Positions 35,959-47,300 of a stretch of DNA of 64,000 nt are shown piece by piece (position 1 is the stretch's first letter; every line of letters starts with the position of its first letter). This DNA comes from Angelobacter sp036557225. Lineage in GTDB: Bacteria > Acidobacteriota > Terriglobia > Terriglobales > Acidobacteriaceae. Both the position numbers and the translations under genes were made by a program. Below the pieces are notes generated by a model. It ran no database searches. It was not told where the DNA came from and saw only the letters and a list, made by a program, of their open reading frames with translations. The DNA lies in contig DATBHX010000038.1 in assembly GCA_036557225.1 (NCBI GenBank), forward strand, positions 1-64,000, written 5' to 3'.

Positions 35959-36291
35959 AATCCCTACCAAAAGCTAACAAGCTCATCTGATGAGCGCGTT
36001 TTGAGCGCGTCCCGGCCTGCCGGGAAGGTCGTCGGTTCGATCCCGGCGATGCCGGCCTGTCCCATGAACGGAAAGTTGTAACGAAGCGGCTTTTTCTTCA
36101 CTACTCATCAGGGAAACTCATCGGACGTATTAATCCTTTAACCCGAACTCTCCGAGGGAGCGGGACGGAGTGGGAAAAGCTCATCCTGAGAGTGATTCGG
36201 TTCAATCTGGGAAATAACTTTGAGAGTGCCGGCAGTCAGGCGCTGGTGAGCGTGGCCCGTTTTTTTCGTTTGCATTGCAGGGGAGTTGATC
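35959..36291. other. Gap between tRNA-Ala and the Tc locus
   Basis: 333 bases without a protein gene. The first 100 bases hold the degenerate tRNA-like copy described separately. The remainder has no recognised feature except the ribosome-binding site AGGGGAG at 36279-36285 before the Tc gene. Confidence 0.6.
35995..36055 (+). pseudogene. Degenerate tRNA-like copy behind tRNA-Ala
   Basis: Repeats the 20 bases AGGTCGTCGGTTCGATCCCG of the tRNA (35926-35945) at 36026-36045, exactly 100 bases apart. It also has a GCGC-flanked D-arm-like element and a TCCCG/CGGGA stem where the anticodon arm should be, but with a six-base loop. Acceptor stem and CCA are absent, so it cannot be a working tRNA. Confidence 0.7.
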
Positions 36292-39200
36292 GTGGATGAC
36301 CGAACCAACAACGGCAAACCAAACGATGGCGCTGGCCCCGGCAGCAGCGATGGGCGTCAGCCGGCGCACACGAATGGACCTGGCAGTGCAGGCGCGGCGG
36401 AGCAGGCGCGCGGGCATAAGAGCCTGATTTCTGCGGTTTCTCTGCCTTCGGGCGGCGGCGCCATCCGCAGCATGGGAGAGAAATTTGACGTCAACGCGGT
36501 CACCGGGACCGCGTCTCTGAGCCTTCCTTTGGGCCTGACACCGGGACGCGGCGGCAGCACGCCGGATCTGGACCTGGCATACGACTCAGGATCAAGCAAC
36601 GGGGTCTTTGGGTTTGGCTGGAGTATGTCAGTGCCGGAGATCGCACGCAAGACTGACAAGGGCTTGCCGAGATACATGGATGGGGAAGAAAGCGATGTGT
36701 TTCTGCTCTCCGGAGCGGAGGATTTGGTGCGTGTGTTGGATGGGGCGGGCGGGCTCCTGATTCTGCCCGTGCGCACGCTGCACGGCGTTCAGTATGACGT
36801 GCGGCTGTACCGGCCGCGTATCGAAGGAACATATGCCCGTATCGAGCGGTGGACGGAGCTTGCCACCGGAATCAGTCACTGGCGCACGATCACACGCGAC
36901 AATGTGGTTTCGTTATTTGGGATGGAGGATGCCAGCCGGGTGGCCAATCCGGCGGACAAGAGGCAGGTGTTTCGCTGGCATTTGTCGCAGGTGATCGACA
37001 ATCACGGCAACGTCGCTCTGTATCAGTACGTAGCCGACGATGGAACGGGCGTTGATGTTACTACGGCCCATGAAGCCAATCGCTCTGACGACGTGCGCAC
37101 GACGCAGCGGTATTTGAAGCGGATTCTCTACGGCAACGCCACGCCGTATTTTCCGGATTGGTCCGCTGCGCCGGAGGCCGACATGCCGCTGCCCGCAGCG
37201 CCTGCGGACTGGCATTTTCACGTAGTGTGCGACTACGGCGATCACGCACCCGATGCGCCAACGCCTGCACCGGACCGCCCCTGGCGGGTGCGCCCAGACG
37301 CATTTTCCTGGCACCGCGCCGGATTCGAAGTGCGCACCTACCGGCGCTGTGCGCGCGTATTGATGTTTCACAATTTCCCCGCGGAAGCCGCGGTGGGCGC
37401 TGACTGCCTGGTGCATTCCACTGAGTTCCGCTATTCCGATGAAGTCAATCCAGCCGATCCCATCAATCCCAATTACACCTTCGTGGCTTCGATTACACGA
37501 CGTGGCTATCGCAGAATTGCGGGCGAGGGCGGGCCCACCTACGATCAGCGGCCCACGCCGCCCCTTGAATTTACCTATGGCCAGCCGGAGTTTCATCCCG
37601 AGGTGTTGCCGCTGACCGATCCGCAAAGCCTGGAAAATCTGCCGGAAGGAATCGATGGCGGACGCTTTCGCTGGGTCGATTTGGATGGCGAGGGCCTTTC
37701 AGGTGTTTTGAACGAGGGAGACGGCGGGTGGAGCTACAAGCGAAATTTCAGTGCGTCGAACCTCGTGACCCTGGCAAACGGAGAGCGCGTGCCGCGCGCG
37801 CGGTTAGGGCCGCTGGAGCCGGTGGGCGCATTGCCTTCGGGAGCGCACTTGAATGCAGGAGCGGGCGGGCTGCAATTCATGGATGTCACTGGAGAAGGCA
37901 GAGCAGAACTGGTGAATCTGAGCGGGCCCGTGGCGGGATTTTACGGGCGCACCGAGGAGGGAGGCTGGGACGTTTTTAAAGCTTTCACGCATTTGCCCAG
38001 GGTGGACTGGGGCAGCCCGGATTTGCAATTTGTCGACGTGACGGGCAACGGGCTCTCGGACATTTTGATCACGGCAGACGATGTTTTCACGTTGTATCCC
38101 TCGCTGGGCGCGGATGGATTCGGCCCGGCTGAGCGGGTTTGGGCTGCGCTGGATGAAGCCAAAGGGCCGCATGTGGTGCTGGCGGATGAAACGCAGACTG
38201 TATCGCTGGCGGACATGACCGGTGACGGGCTGCGTCACCTGGTGCGCGTGCGCAATGGCGAGGTGTGTTATTGGCCGAATCTGGGTTACGGCAGGTTTGG
38301 CACCAAGGTGGTGATGGATACCGCGCCGCGCTGGTGCCCGGAAGAGCAATTTGATGCGCGTCGACTGCGCCTGGCGGACATTGATGGCTCGGGCACGGCA
38401 GATTTGGTGTATGTCGGCGCCGATGGCGTGCATGCGTGCTTCAATCAGTCCGGCAATTCCTATGCTGCGGGGGTGTTGCTGGCGGTTTTTCCCAGCGCGG
38501 ATGCTCTGAGTTCAGTGCAGGTAATGGACCTGCTGGGAACGGGAACGGCGTGCCTGCTGTGGTCATCGCCGCTGGCCGGTGCGGCCAGAAGGGCGATGTT
38601 TTATGTGGATTTAATGGCGTCAAAGAAGCCGCATCTGCTGCTGAGCGTGAAGAACAATCTGGGCTCAGAAACGCGCATCAAGTACGCCCCTTCGACGCAA
38701 TTTTATTTGCAGGACAAATTCGCAGGACGCCCGTGGGCCACGCGGCTTCCCGTTCCGGTTCAGTGCGTGGCGCGCGTGGAGACGTATGACTGGGTCGGGC
38801 GGAGCCGGCACGTTACGCGCTATGAGTACCATCACGGCTATTTTGACGGGCCGGAGCGCGAGCTTCGCGGTTTCGGCATGGTGGACCAGTGGGACACCGA
38901 GGAGCACCGGAACGATGAGCTTTTCCCCGATGTCGAGACGGTGAACGAGGACGCGGAATCGTGGACGGCCCCGGTGTTGACGCGTAGCTGGTTTCACACC
39001 GGCGCGCTGATCGATGCAGCAAAAATTTCTAAACAGTTTGCCCATGAATATTGGATCGAGCCGGGCATGCGAGGGGAGGATCCGGCGTCGGTGGCAGCGC
39101 GCGAGGCGCTGCTGTTGCCCGATAGCGTGGTGGCTGGCGCCGCGCTGCATGGCGACGCGCTGCGTGAAGCGGTGCGCGCGCTGAAAACGGCCCCGCTGCG

Positions 39201-42200
39201 CGTTGAAGTCTATGGCCAGGACGGCACGGCGCGCGCGGCGAATCCCTATTCGGTGGAAGAGCACAACTACACCGTGGAGCAGCTGCAGCCGGCGGGACCG
39301 AACAGGTACGGGGTATACCGGCGGAGTTCGCGCGAGAGCGTGAATCTGCACTATGAACGCCAGGAGAACGATCCTCGCATCACGCATGACTTTGTGCTGG
39401 ATGTGGATGATTACGGCCAGGTGCGGCACGCGGCTTCCGTGGGCTATGGACGGCGGCCGGGATATGCCGAGCCGGAGCCGGCCCTGAGCGCGGCATTTCG
39501 TGGCATGCTCGCGCATGACCAGACACGGCTGCACGTCGGCGCCAGCGAAAACCAATATACGCAGCCGGTGCCGCCGCAAGGCCCCGTGGCGGCATTTCAT
39601 ATCGATGCGCATCGCGGGCCGATGCCATGCGAATCGATTTCCGCAGAGCTGACCGGATTCGCGCCGGCGGGCGCGCTGTTCCGCTTTAACGAGATCATTG
39701 CCAATTATCAGGCGCTGTGGGCCGGGGCGCAGGATATTGCATACGAAGAAGTCTCGACGCCGGATATTGAAGGCATTGGCGTGCCGGTTGGATTCCAGCG
39801 GCGCATCGTCGGGCGCACACGCACGCTGTATCGCAGCGACGATTTAACCACCCTGCTGCCCTCGGGGACGGCGCAGGCGATGGCTCTCTCGGGCGAGAGT
39901 TATGAACTGGCGCTGACCACCGGGCTGATCTCGCGGGTGTTCGGTGTGCTCGTGGATGATGCGCTGCTGCAGGAAGGCGGCTATGTCCGTCTTGCCGGGC
40001 AGAACGACTGGTGGATTCCTTCCGGGCGCGTGTATTTTTCCGCGGGCGATGCGGATAGCGCTGCCGTGGAGCTGGCCGCGGCTCAGGCTCATTTTTATCA
40101 GGTGCGGCGCGGAGTGGATCCCTTTGGGAGCATCGATCGCATCACCTATGACGCTTACGACCTTCTGGGGATTTCCACCGCGGATCCCGTGGGGAACGTA
40201 ACCATCCTCGCGAATGACTATCGTGTGCTGCAGCCGTATCGCACCACGGACGCCAATGGGAATTCGCACGAAGTCGCTTATGACTGCCTGGGCGTGCTGG
40301 CCGGCTCGGCTCTGCATGGCGCCAATGGAGAAGGTGATTCGCTCGCCGGTTTTGTGGCGGACCTGACTGAGGCGCAGATTTTGGCCCTGCGCGCCGACCC
40401 GCTGGCAAATCCCGGCGCTTTGCTGGGCAATGCCACGTCGCGCGTTGTGAATGACCTGTTTGCTTATTACCGCACGCAAGCATCGCCGGCGCCGGATGCG
40501 CCGATGGTCTATACGCTGCTGCGCGAAACGCATGTCGATGGCGGTGCCACCAATTACCAGCACATGTTTGCGTATTGGGACGGCTTTGGACGCGAGGCCC
40601 AGCGCAAGACGCGCGCTGAAGCAGGCCCGGTAACCGGCGCGGCAGACAACATCGACCCGCGCTGGGTGGGGAGCGGCTGGACTATTTACAACAACAAAGG
40701 CAAGCCCATCCGCCGGTACGAACCGTTTTTTACGACCACGCACCTGTTTGAATTCAACCGGCTGGAAGGCGCCAGTTCGGTGTTGTTCTATGATCCGGCT
40801 GAACGGTTGGTGGCGGCGCTGCACCCGGACCAGACGCTGGAAAAGCATGTGTTCGATGCGTGGCGTGAAACGGTCTGGGACGCCAATGACATGACGCTGG
40901 TCGGCGATCCGCGCGCCGACGCCGATGTGGGAGATTTTTTTCTTCGCCTGCTGGGGCCGGGGCCGGGGGTGTTTGCGTCGTGGCATGACCAGCGTATTGG
41001 CGGCAATTTTGGCGCGACGGCGGACGAAAAAGCGGCCAATCAGGACGCCGCACAAAAAGCGGAAGCGCACGCCGCAACGCCCACGATGCAGCATTTTGAC
41101 TCGCTGGGGCGGGAGTGCCTGAGAGTGATGGACAACGGCGTGGGGGGCGCCGGGCCGCAACGCCTGGCCACGCGCACGGCGCAGGATACCGAATCAAAGC
41201 CGCTCGCGCTCGTTGACGCGCAGGGGCGGCATACGCTTGAAGTTTGTTTGCGTGAACCCATTGAGGGAGGCGGTTTTCGCTTTGTCGCGGGCTACTCTCT
41301 GCCCGGCACGCCGCTCTATCGCAACAGCATGGACGGCGGAGCGCGCTGGTCGCTGGAAAATGCTGCGGGAAAACCCATACGGAACTGGGACGCGCGCGGG
41401 TTCATTCATCGCACGCTGTATGACGCATTGCAGCGGCCCACGCATGTCTATATCGGACGGAGCGGCGCTGGCGAGATTCTGGCCGAGCGGCTGATATACG
41501 GCGAAGGTCATCCCGACGCGCCTCGGTATTTGAAAGGGCATCTGTTCCGCCACTATGACGGCGCGGGCCTGGCGGAAATGTCGCGCTATGACTTCAAAGG
41601 GAATTTGATTGCCTCGAGCCGGCAGCTCTCCGCGCTGACGCCGCCGACGGCGCAAGCCGGTACAGCGGCGGATCGGTTTTATCCAACGACGGTGGATTGG
41701 TCTCCATTGGCTGCGCTGGGAACGGGATCAGCACTGGACGTGGCGGCGCTCGATGCAGCGGCAGCGCCGTTGCTTGTCGGCAGAGACAAGTATGTGTCCG
41801 CGAGCAGGTTTGACGCGCTGAACCGGCCGATACAAACGGTACTGCCCTATGCGGCTGCGGGGGGAAAACCCTCCGTGCTACAGACCGGGTACAACAAGGC
41901 AGGATTGCTGGAGACAGTGGATGTGTGGGTGCGCGTAGTGGCAGCACCGGAGGCGCTGCTCAATTCCGCCACGGCCGATCAGCATGCGATCACCAACGTG
42001 GATTACAACCAGCACGGCCAGCGTGCAGTGTTGGAGTGCGGTAATGGGTCGCGCACGGAATACAAGTACGATCTGTTGACCTGGCGGCTTGAGACCCTGA
42101 CCACGACGCGCCCCGATCGCAATCCGGATGCACGCACGGTGCAGGCGCTCTCCTACACCTATGACGCCATGGGTAACGTAACCCGCCTGCGCGACGACGC

Positions 42201-44172
42201 GGATTTGCATGACGTGGTGTTTTTCGATAACCAGCGCGTCGATCCGACACTGGATTACACCTATGACCCCACGTATCGCCTGGTACAGGCAACCGGGCGC
42301 GAACATCTGGGGCTGGGCGGGGGCGGCGCGTTGCTGCCGCCCGTGCAGGCGACGAATGACGACAGCGGGCGCATGACATCTGCCCCGGGCACTCGGCTGA
42401 TCAATCCCAGTGATGGCAACGCAATGGGGCGCTACACCGAGACGTATAGCTACGACGTGGTGGGAAACCTTTTGCAGATGGTGCACCAGGTCTCCAGTGG
42501 CGGCTGGACATGCCGGTATGCGTACCAGGAGACGAGCCTGGTCACGCTGGCGGAAGTCAGCAACCGGCTGAGCGCGACAAGCCTGCCTGGCGATGCACCG
42601 CTGGGACCATATTCGGCGGCTTACACGTATGACGCGCACGGCAACATGACGGCGATGCCGCACTTGCCCGTAATGAGCTGGGATGAGCGCGACCGGCTGC
42701 AGTCGACGACGCGGCAGCGCAAAGTCAACGGCGGAATGCCGGAAACGACTTTATACACCTATGACGGCGCGGGCGAGCGCGCACGCAAGCGCACCTATGC
42801 GGCAACCGCTGCCGACGGCATCGCTCCCGTCTTAAAGAAGGAGCGGATTTACCTGGGGCCACTGGAAATTTACCGCGAATTCGCAGCCGACGGCGTGACG
42901 CCGGTGCTGGAGCGTGAAACGCTGCATGTGCTGCTGGACCACAGAAGGATTGCGCTGATCGAGACGCGCACCCTGGGGAATGATCCCGCGCCACAGCAAC
43001 TGGTGCGCTACCAGTACACCAACCACCTGGGCTCGGCGACACTCGAATTGACCGGCGCCGCCGAAGTGTTGAGCTACGAAGAATATTTTCCCTATGGATC
43101 GACCTCTTATCAGGCGGCCAGGAACCAGACGGACCTGCCCAGGCGATATCGCTACACCGGGCAGGAGCGGGACGAAGAAAATGACTTGAACTATCACGGC
43201 GCACGCTATTGCGTGCCCTGGCTGGGGCGGTGGGCCAGCGCCGACCCCAAGTGGCCGCTCGATGGCCCCAACCCATTTCTATATGCGTACGGCAATCCCA
43301 TCATGTGGCTTGATCCGGAGGGAAAAGAGAACCTGTCAGCCAAGATCGCCCCGGACATCGAGAAGAAGAAGGACTTTATCAAGAAGCAAAAAGACTTGGT
43401 GGCGGAGCGGGAGAAAGGCAAAGCCACGGCGGATGCCAAGATCAAGGCGGACAAGACGGACAAGGACACACTTACAAAAGAACGGGACACAAAGCTGGCG
43501 CGGCGCAAAGTCCTGAAAGATTTGAAAGATAAAGCTAAGGGAAAAAAACTTAATCCTGCGCAGGAAAAAGAGGCGAAAGACCTCAAGAAAGACACCGACG
43601 ATCTCCTGAAAAAAATCAACAGCAAAAAAACCGATATCGACAAGCAAACACAAGCCATCAAGGACCTGGACGAGAAGAACAAGCTTACCAACGACTCCAT
43701 CACCCAGGCCGAAGGTGATTTGAAAAAACTCAACGATCTGAAAGCGCAATTGGATACCCCCGCCGCAACCGTCACGAAGGGTGGACAACAATGCACGACA
43801 ATTCCGATGTTGGTGACCGCTTATTCGGATACGGGGCCAGGGAGCGATGCCGGCTTTTTCAAGAAAACAAAGTCGCCTGGAAAACCGGGCACTCGAGGGT
43901 CGGGCACAGTGGGGCCGGGCACTGTGGCGGTGGCGAATACGGATCCCAAGCCTTACCCCTATGGCTCGACCGTTACGGCGAAAGACATTTCCTCCGGTGA
44001 GGAATTGTACAAAGGCGAGGTGCATGACATCGGCGCCGGCTGGGACAAGAGCCATCGCGACGTGCCGGCAGAACAGTGGATTGACGTTTGGAAGCCTGCA
44101 GGCAAAGAGGCGAGCAACTTCAAAGTATGGGCGTCGGTGGAAATTTGTAGACCAAAACCCGTTACGCCTTAA
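36292..44172 (+). CDS. Tc toxin TcB-TcC fusion (SpvB/Rhs cocoon) with 3D-domain-like C-terminus
   Basis: 2626 residues. An SpvB domain lies at about 35-330 (GGAIRSMGEKFDVNAVTGT and DLAYDSGSSNGVFGFGW are typical), and a beta-propeller with VCBS/FG-GAP-like blades at about 455-710 (FMDVTGEGRAELV, FVDVTGNGLSDIL, LADMTGDGLRHLV). The TcdB mid region contains YEYHHGYFDGPERELRGFG. Rhs repeats follow, then the Rhs core ending GARYCVPWLGRWASADPKWP...LYAYGNPIMWLDPEG at about 2345. The variable C-terminus (about 280 residues) is a Lys-rich coiled coil followed by a Cys-bracketed domain resembling 3D/double-psi barrels (LVTAYSDTG, GTVAVANTDPKPYPYGS, VHDIGAGW, WIDVW). In Tc toxins TcB-TcC forms a cocoon around the C-terminal payload. 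GTG 36292 has AGGGGAG six bases upstream. Confidence 0.95.
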   Translation: MDDRTNNGKPNDGAGPGSSDGRQPAHTNGPGSAGAAEQARGHKSLISAVSLPSGGGAIRSMGEKFDVNAVTGTASLSLPLGLTPGRGGSTPDLDLAYDSGSSNGVFGFGWSMSVPEIARKTDKGLPRYMDGEESDVFLLSGAEDLVRVLDGAGGLLILPVRTLHGVQYDVRLYRPRIEGTYARIERWTELATGISHWRTITRDNVVSLFGMEDASRVANPADKRQVFRWHLSQVIDNHGNVALYQYVADDGTGVDVTTAHEANRSDDVRTTQRYLKRILYGNATPYFPDWSAAPEADMPLPAAPADWHFHVVCDYGDHAPDAPTPAPDRPWRVRPDAFSWHRAGFEVRTYRRCARVLMFHNFPAEAAVGADCLVHSTEFRYSDEVNPADPINPNYTFVASITRRGYRRIAGEGGPTYDQRPTPPLEFTYGQPEFHPEVLPLTDPQSLENLPEGIDGGRFRWVDLDGEGLSGVLNEGDGGWSYKRNFSASNLVTLANGERVPRARLGPLEPVGALPSGAHLNAGAGGLQFMDVTGEGRAELVNLSGPVAGFYGRTEEGGWDVFKAFTHLPRVDWGSPDLQFVDVTGNGLSDILITADDVFTLYPSLGADGFGPAERVWAALDEAKGPHVVLADETQTVSLADMTGDGLRHLVRVRNGEVCYWPNLGYGRFGTKVVMDTAPRWCPEEQFDARRLRLADIDGSGTADLVYVGADGVHACFNQSGNSYAAGVLLAVFPSADALSSVQVMDLLGTGTACLLWSSPLAGAARRAMFYVDLMASKKPHLLLSVKNNLGSETRIKYAPSTQFYLQDKFAGRPWATRLPVPVQCVARVETYDWVGRSRHVTRYEYHHGYFDGPERELRGFGMVDQWDTEEHRNDELFPDVETVNEDAESWTAPVLTRSWFHTGALIDAAKISKQFAHEYWIEPGMRGEDPASVAAREALLLPDSVVAGAALHGDALREAVRALKTAPLRVEVYGQDGTARAANPYSVEEHNYTVEQLQPAGPNRYGVYRRSSRESVNLHYERQENDPRITHDFVLDVDDYGQVRHAASVGYGRRPGYAEPEPALSAAFRGMLAHDQTRLHVGASENQYTQPVPPQGPVAAFHIDAHRGPMPCESISAELTGFAPAGALFRFNEIIANYQALWAGAQDIAYEEVSTPDIEGIGVPVGFQRRIVGRTRTLYRSDDLTTLLPSGTAQAMALSGESYELALTTGLISRVFGVLVDDALLQEGGYVRLAGQNDWWIPSGRVYFSAGDADSAAVELAAAQAHFYQVRRGVDPFGSIDRITYDAYDLLGISTADPVGNVTILANDYRVLQPYRTTDANGNSHEVAYDCLGVLAGSALHGANGEGDSLAGFVADLTEAQILALRADPLANPGALLGNATSRVVNDLFAYYRTQASPAPDAPMVYTLLRETHVDGGATNYQHMFAYWDGFGREAQRKTRAEAGPVTGAADNIDPRWVGSGWTIYNNKGKPIRRYEPFFTTTHLFEFNRLEGASSVLFYDPAERLVAALHPDQTLEKHVFDAWRETVWDANDMTLVGDPRADADVGDFFLRLLGPGPGVFASWHDQRIGGNFGATADEKAANQDAAQKAEAHAATPTMQHFDSLGRECLRVMDNGVGGAGPQRLATRTAQDTESKPLALVDAQGRHTLEVCLREPIEGGGFRFVAGYSLPGTPLYRNSMDGGARWSLENAAGKPIRNWDARGFIHRTLYDALQRPTHVYIGRSGAGEILAERLIYGEGHPDAPRYLKGHLFRHYDGAGLAEMSRYDFKGNLIASSRQLSALTPPTAQAGTAADRFYPTTVDWSPLAALGTGSALDVAALDAAAAPLLVGRDKYVSASRFDALNRPIQTVLPYAAAGGKPSVLQTGYNKAGLLETVDVWVRVVAAPEALLNSATADQHAITNVDYNQHGQRAVLECGNGSRTEYKYDLLTWRLETLTTTRPDRNPDARTVQALSYTYDAMGNVTRLRDDADLHDVVFFDNQRVDPTLDYTYDPTYRLVQATGREHLGLGGGGALLPPVQATNDDSGRMTSAPGTRLINPSDGNAMGRYTETYSYDVVGNLLQMVHQVSSGGWTCRYAYQETSLVTLAEVSNRLSATSLPGDAPLGPYSAAYTYDAHGNMTAMPHLPVMSWDERDRLQSTTRQRKVNGGMPETTLYTYDGAGERARKRTYAATAADGIAPVLKKERIYLGPLEIYREFAADGVTPVLERETLHVLLDHRRIALIETRTLGNDPAPQQLVRYQYTNHLGSATLELTGAAEVLSYEEYFPYGSTSYQAARNQTDLPRRYRYTGQERDEENDLNYHGARYCVPWLGRWASADPKWPLDGPNPFLYAYGNPIMWLDPEGKENLSAKIAPDIEKKKDFIKKQKDLVAEREKGKATADAKIKADKTDKDTLTKERDTKLARRKVLKDLKDKAKGKKLNPAQEKEAKDLKKDTDDLLKKINSKKTDIDKQTQAIKDLDEKNKLTNDSITQAEGDLKKLNDLKAQLDTPAATVTKGGQQCTTIPMLVTAYSDTGPGSDAGFFKKTKSPGKPGTRGSGTVGPGTVAVANTDPKPYPYGSTVTAKDISSGEELYKGEVHDIGAGWDKSHRDVPAEQWIDVWKPAGKEASNFKVWASVEICRPKPVTP

Positions 44173-44193
44173 GCACGGGCAAGATCGCGCTTT

Positions 44194-44212
44194 CGGCAAT
44201 TCGGGCGGGGAT
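44194..44212. repeat. Short direct repeat behind the TcB-TcC gene
   Basis: CGGCAATTCGGGCGGGGAT; 17 of 19 bases match 54535-54553, which lies five bases behind the stop codon of the last Tc gene. The two copies bracket the pair of TcA genes. Confidence 0.5.
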
Positions 44213-44330
44213 TCATGTTCGATAGGAAATTCAGCGGTAGAAACATCAGGCCAGCGTTCCCTTGGCGCGCGACTCACGGTGCCACGCGCTCGCTGTTTGC
44301 GGCCAATGGATCGATGACAGGAGAACTATC

Positions 44331-47300
44331 ATGAGCGGTACGGGCAGCCAATTTTCAACGGCAGCAACTCAACCAGGAACGACCTTTGCGGTTTCAGGAA
44401 GGGTCTTCAATTCGCAACACTCCGGTGTGGGCGGACTTCAGATAGAAGTAGTGGACAAAAATGTTGGGGCAGACGTGTCTCTGGTCCAGGGCGCGACGGA
44501 TGCGTCCGGCAGCTACTCCGCGCAGTTTTCGTCCGTGGAACTCGCCCGCCGGGGAAAGACTGCGCCGGATATCCAGGTGCGCGTCCTGATCGGGAAAACC
44601 GTGCTCGCTGCGTCGGACGTTCGATATAACGCCTCTGCCAATGAGAAGATCGATGTAATCCTGCCCGCTGCGGCGGCTGCTTCCTTACCCACCGAGCATG
44701 AAACACTGACCGCGACTCTGTCACTCCAATTCAAGGGCAACTTGCGCGACCTGAAGGAAACGGACCAGCAGCAGGACATCACGTTCCTTGCTAACAAGAC
44801 CGGTTGGGACGCGCGAGCCGTCGCCATGGCCGCTCTGGCGGATCAATTCAGTCAATCCACCGGCGGCTCTGCGCCGGCAGGTGCGACCGCACCTCCGCCT
44901 CCGCGCTTGCAGCCGGAGTTTTTCTACGCCCTGTTCCGCGCCGGGTTGCCCGCAAATCCAGACGTGCTCTATCGCGCCAGCCCGCAAACCGTCGCCGGCG
45001 TATGGAAGCAGGCCGTGGCGCAGGGAGTGATTCCCAAAAAATCGGATGCCGAACTGAAACAAGCCCAGCAGGCTTTCCAGACCCTGAGCGCGCAAACATT
45101 CCTTACGGGCCCGCCTGTGGCTGGAATATCCCCGCTCAAGGACATGCTTGCTTCTTCCGGGCTGAAGCCTGAGGACCAGCCAAAATTTGCCACGCTGTAC
45201 GCCGCGAGCCGGAATGATTTGCCGCAATTCTGGAAGTCGGTTGCCGATACTTTCGGCCAGGCTGTCGCCAACCGCCTGCAAGTGGTAGGCAAGCTCGGAT
45301 TTCTCACCATCAATAACGCGCCGCTCATCCAGCAATTGCAACAGGTGGGAGGCGCGGCCGGACTGTCCGACCCCGTGCAATTGGCACAAGCCGGATTCCA
45401 CCGCATCGCTCGATGGAGCCAACTGCTCGGCCCTAATGTCGCCGTGCCGAATGAGATTCCCGGTGATACCCCGCCGGCCAAGAAAGCGAACTATGCGGCT
45501 TATCTGGCGGCGCAGGTTCGTCTCAGTTATCCCACTGCATCGATTGCGGAAATGGTCAAGGCGGGCGACTTCAAGGTGGATGCTGCCGATAAAGTCACCC
45601 AGTTCCTCAACGATAACCAGGGAAAATTTGAGATCGGCATGCAGCCGGTGCAGCAATACATGGCGAAGAACAAGGTGAAAGTGGATGACGCCATTGTGGC
45701 TGAAGTGAAGAAGCTCCAGCGGGTCCACCAGATCACCCAGTCCGATCAGGCGATGGCAGGGTTGCTGAAAAACGGCGCCCACGCCGCCTATCAGATTGTA
45801 CGAATGGACAAGCAGTCATTTGTCGAGAAGTTCACCCAGGATATCGGCGGAGCTGACGACGCGGGACGCGTCTATGACAAGGCCGTACAGGTTCATCACG
45901 CGGTGGTCAATGTCGCCATCAGCTACATCACCGCCAGCAGCGGGTTCAATCTCGGGGCCAGTCCTCTCTCTCTCCCCAATGGCCAGCCAAGAGTCGCCCA
46001 GGCAATAGCTGCATCGAAGAGCAACCATGGGCAGATCCTGCAGCCTAAGCCTACCGGCGCCACTCCGCAGAATGCCGACGATGTGATCGCTTATCCCACC
46101 TTGGAATCGCTGTTCGGCTCCATGGATTTTTGTACCTGTTCTGATTGCCGCTCCGTGCTTTCGCCCGCGGCATATCTGGTGGATCTTCTGGATTTCATTG
46201 ATCAGGAGCCTAGCGCCGCGGACAAAGCGGCGGGCAAGCTCAATCCACAGAGCATTCTGCTCGGCCGGCGTCCAGACCTGCAGCATCTTCCGCTCACTTG
46301 CGAAAACACCCTGACCGCGCTGCCCTACATCGACATAGTGAATGAGACGTTGGAGTACTATGTCGCCAACCAGATCAAGGCGCTCTCCTTGCAGGGCTAT
46401 GAGGGCCATGACACCAATGGATCAGCCTCAGCCGACCTGCTGGCCAGCCCGCAGTTCGTTGTCGACGCAGCGTACACTCTGCTCCGCGGTGAGCGTTTCC
46501 CTTCGCAGCTTCCGTTCCATCAGCCTTTGGAAAATCTGCGGCGTTATTTCCTCCAGTTTGAGGTGCCTTTGGCGTTGGCCATGGAACGCCTTCGCAAGAA
46601 CGACGACCTGGAGCATGGAGCCAATCCGTACGGATGGCGCGACATCCTTGCCGAGGAGCTGGGCTTGTCCCGCGATGAATACGATTTGCTCACCAATGGC
46701 GCTCTCACATTGAAACAGATCTACGGGTTTGATCCGGCGAAAACGGATGACCAGGTTTCCGATGAATTGTCGAACGCCAAAGGCTTTTCGCGTCGTGCCG
46801 AAATCAGCTATCAGGATGTGGTTTCGCTTCTCAGCGCGCGTTTCATCAATCCCAACAGCGACCTGATTCCTAAATTGTCCAAGCTGGGCGTGAACATCGC
46901 CATGCTGGTGGAACTCAAGACCAAGAACGACGCCGCGACGGACAAGAAATTTGACGACCTTCTGCCTCAGGGAGCGGCTGCGCCGGACCCGGCTGAATAT
47001 GGCGGCGACATTAAGAATTGGGTGAAAAATCCGGATAATTTCAACCGCATCATGGCGCTGATCACCTTGACGGACCCCGCCAGCAGTCCGGATCCATGCA
47101 ACTTTGCCGACCTCGAATTTCGTTTCGCCAAGCCTATGGCGGGGCCGAATGACAAGTCCACACGCCTGGGCATTCCAGAGTTTGTGCGTATGCTCCGCTT
47201 CATCCGCCTCTGGAAAAAGACCGAATGGACGATTGAGCAAACGGATGCCGCACTTTGCTCGCTGTACCGCGCGGACCTCAAGCCGGTCACGGCCGGCGAT

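Noticed and set aside
35882..36291. A second working tRNA behind tRNA-Ala
   Set aside because: The copy lacks an acceptor stem, CCA and a seven-base anticodon loop.
38665..41160. Long minus-strand frames inside the TcB-TcC gene
   Set aside because: Arg/His-rich antisense frames of a GC-rich gene; the plus-strand reading is full of conserved Tc motifs.
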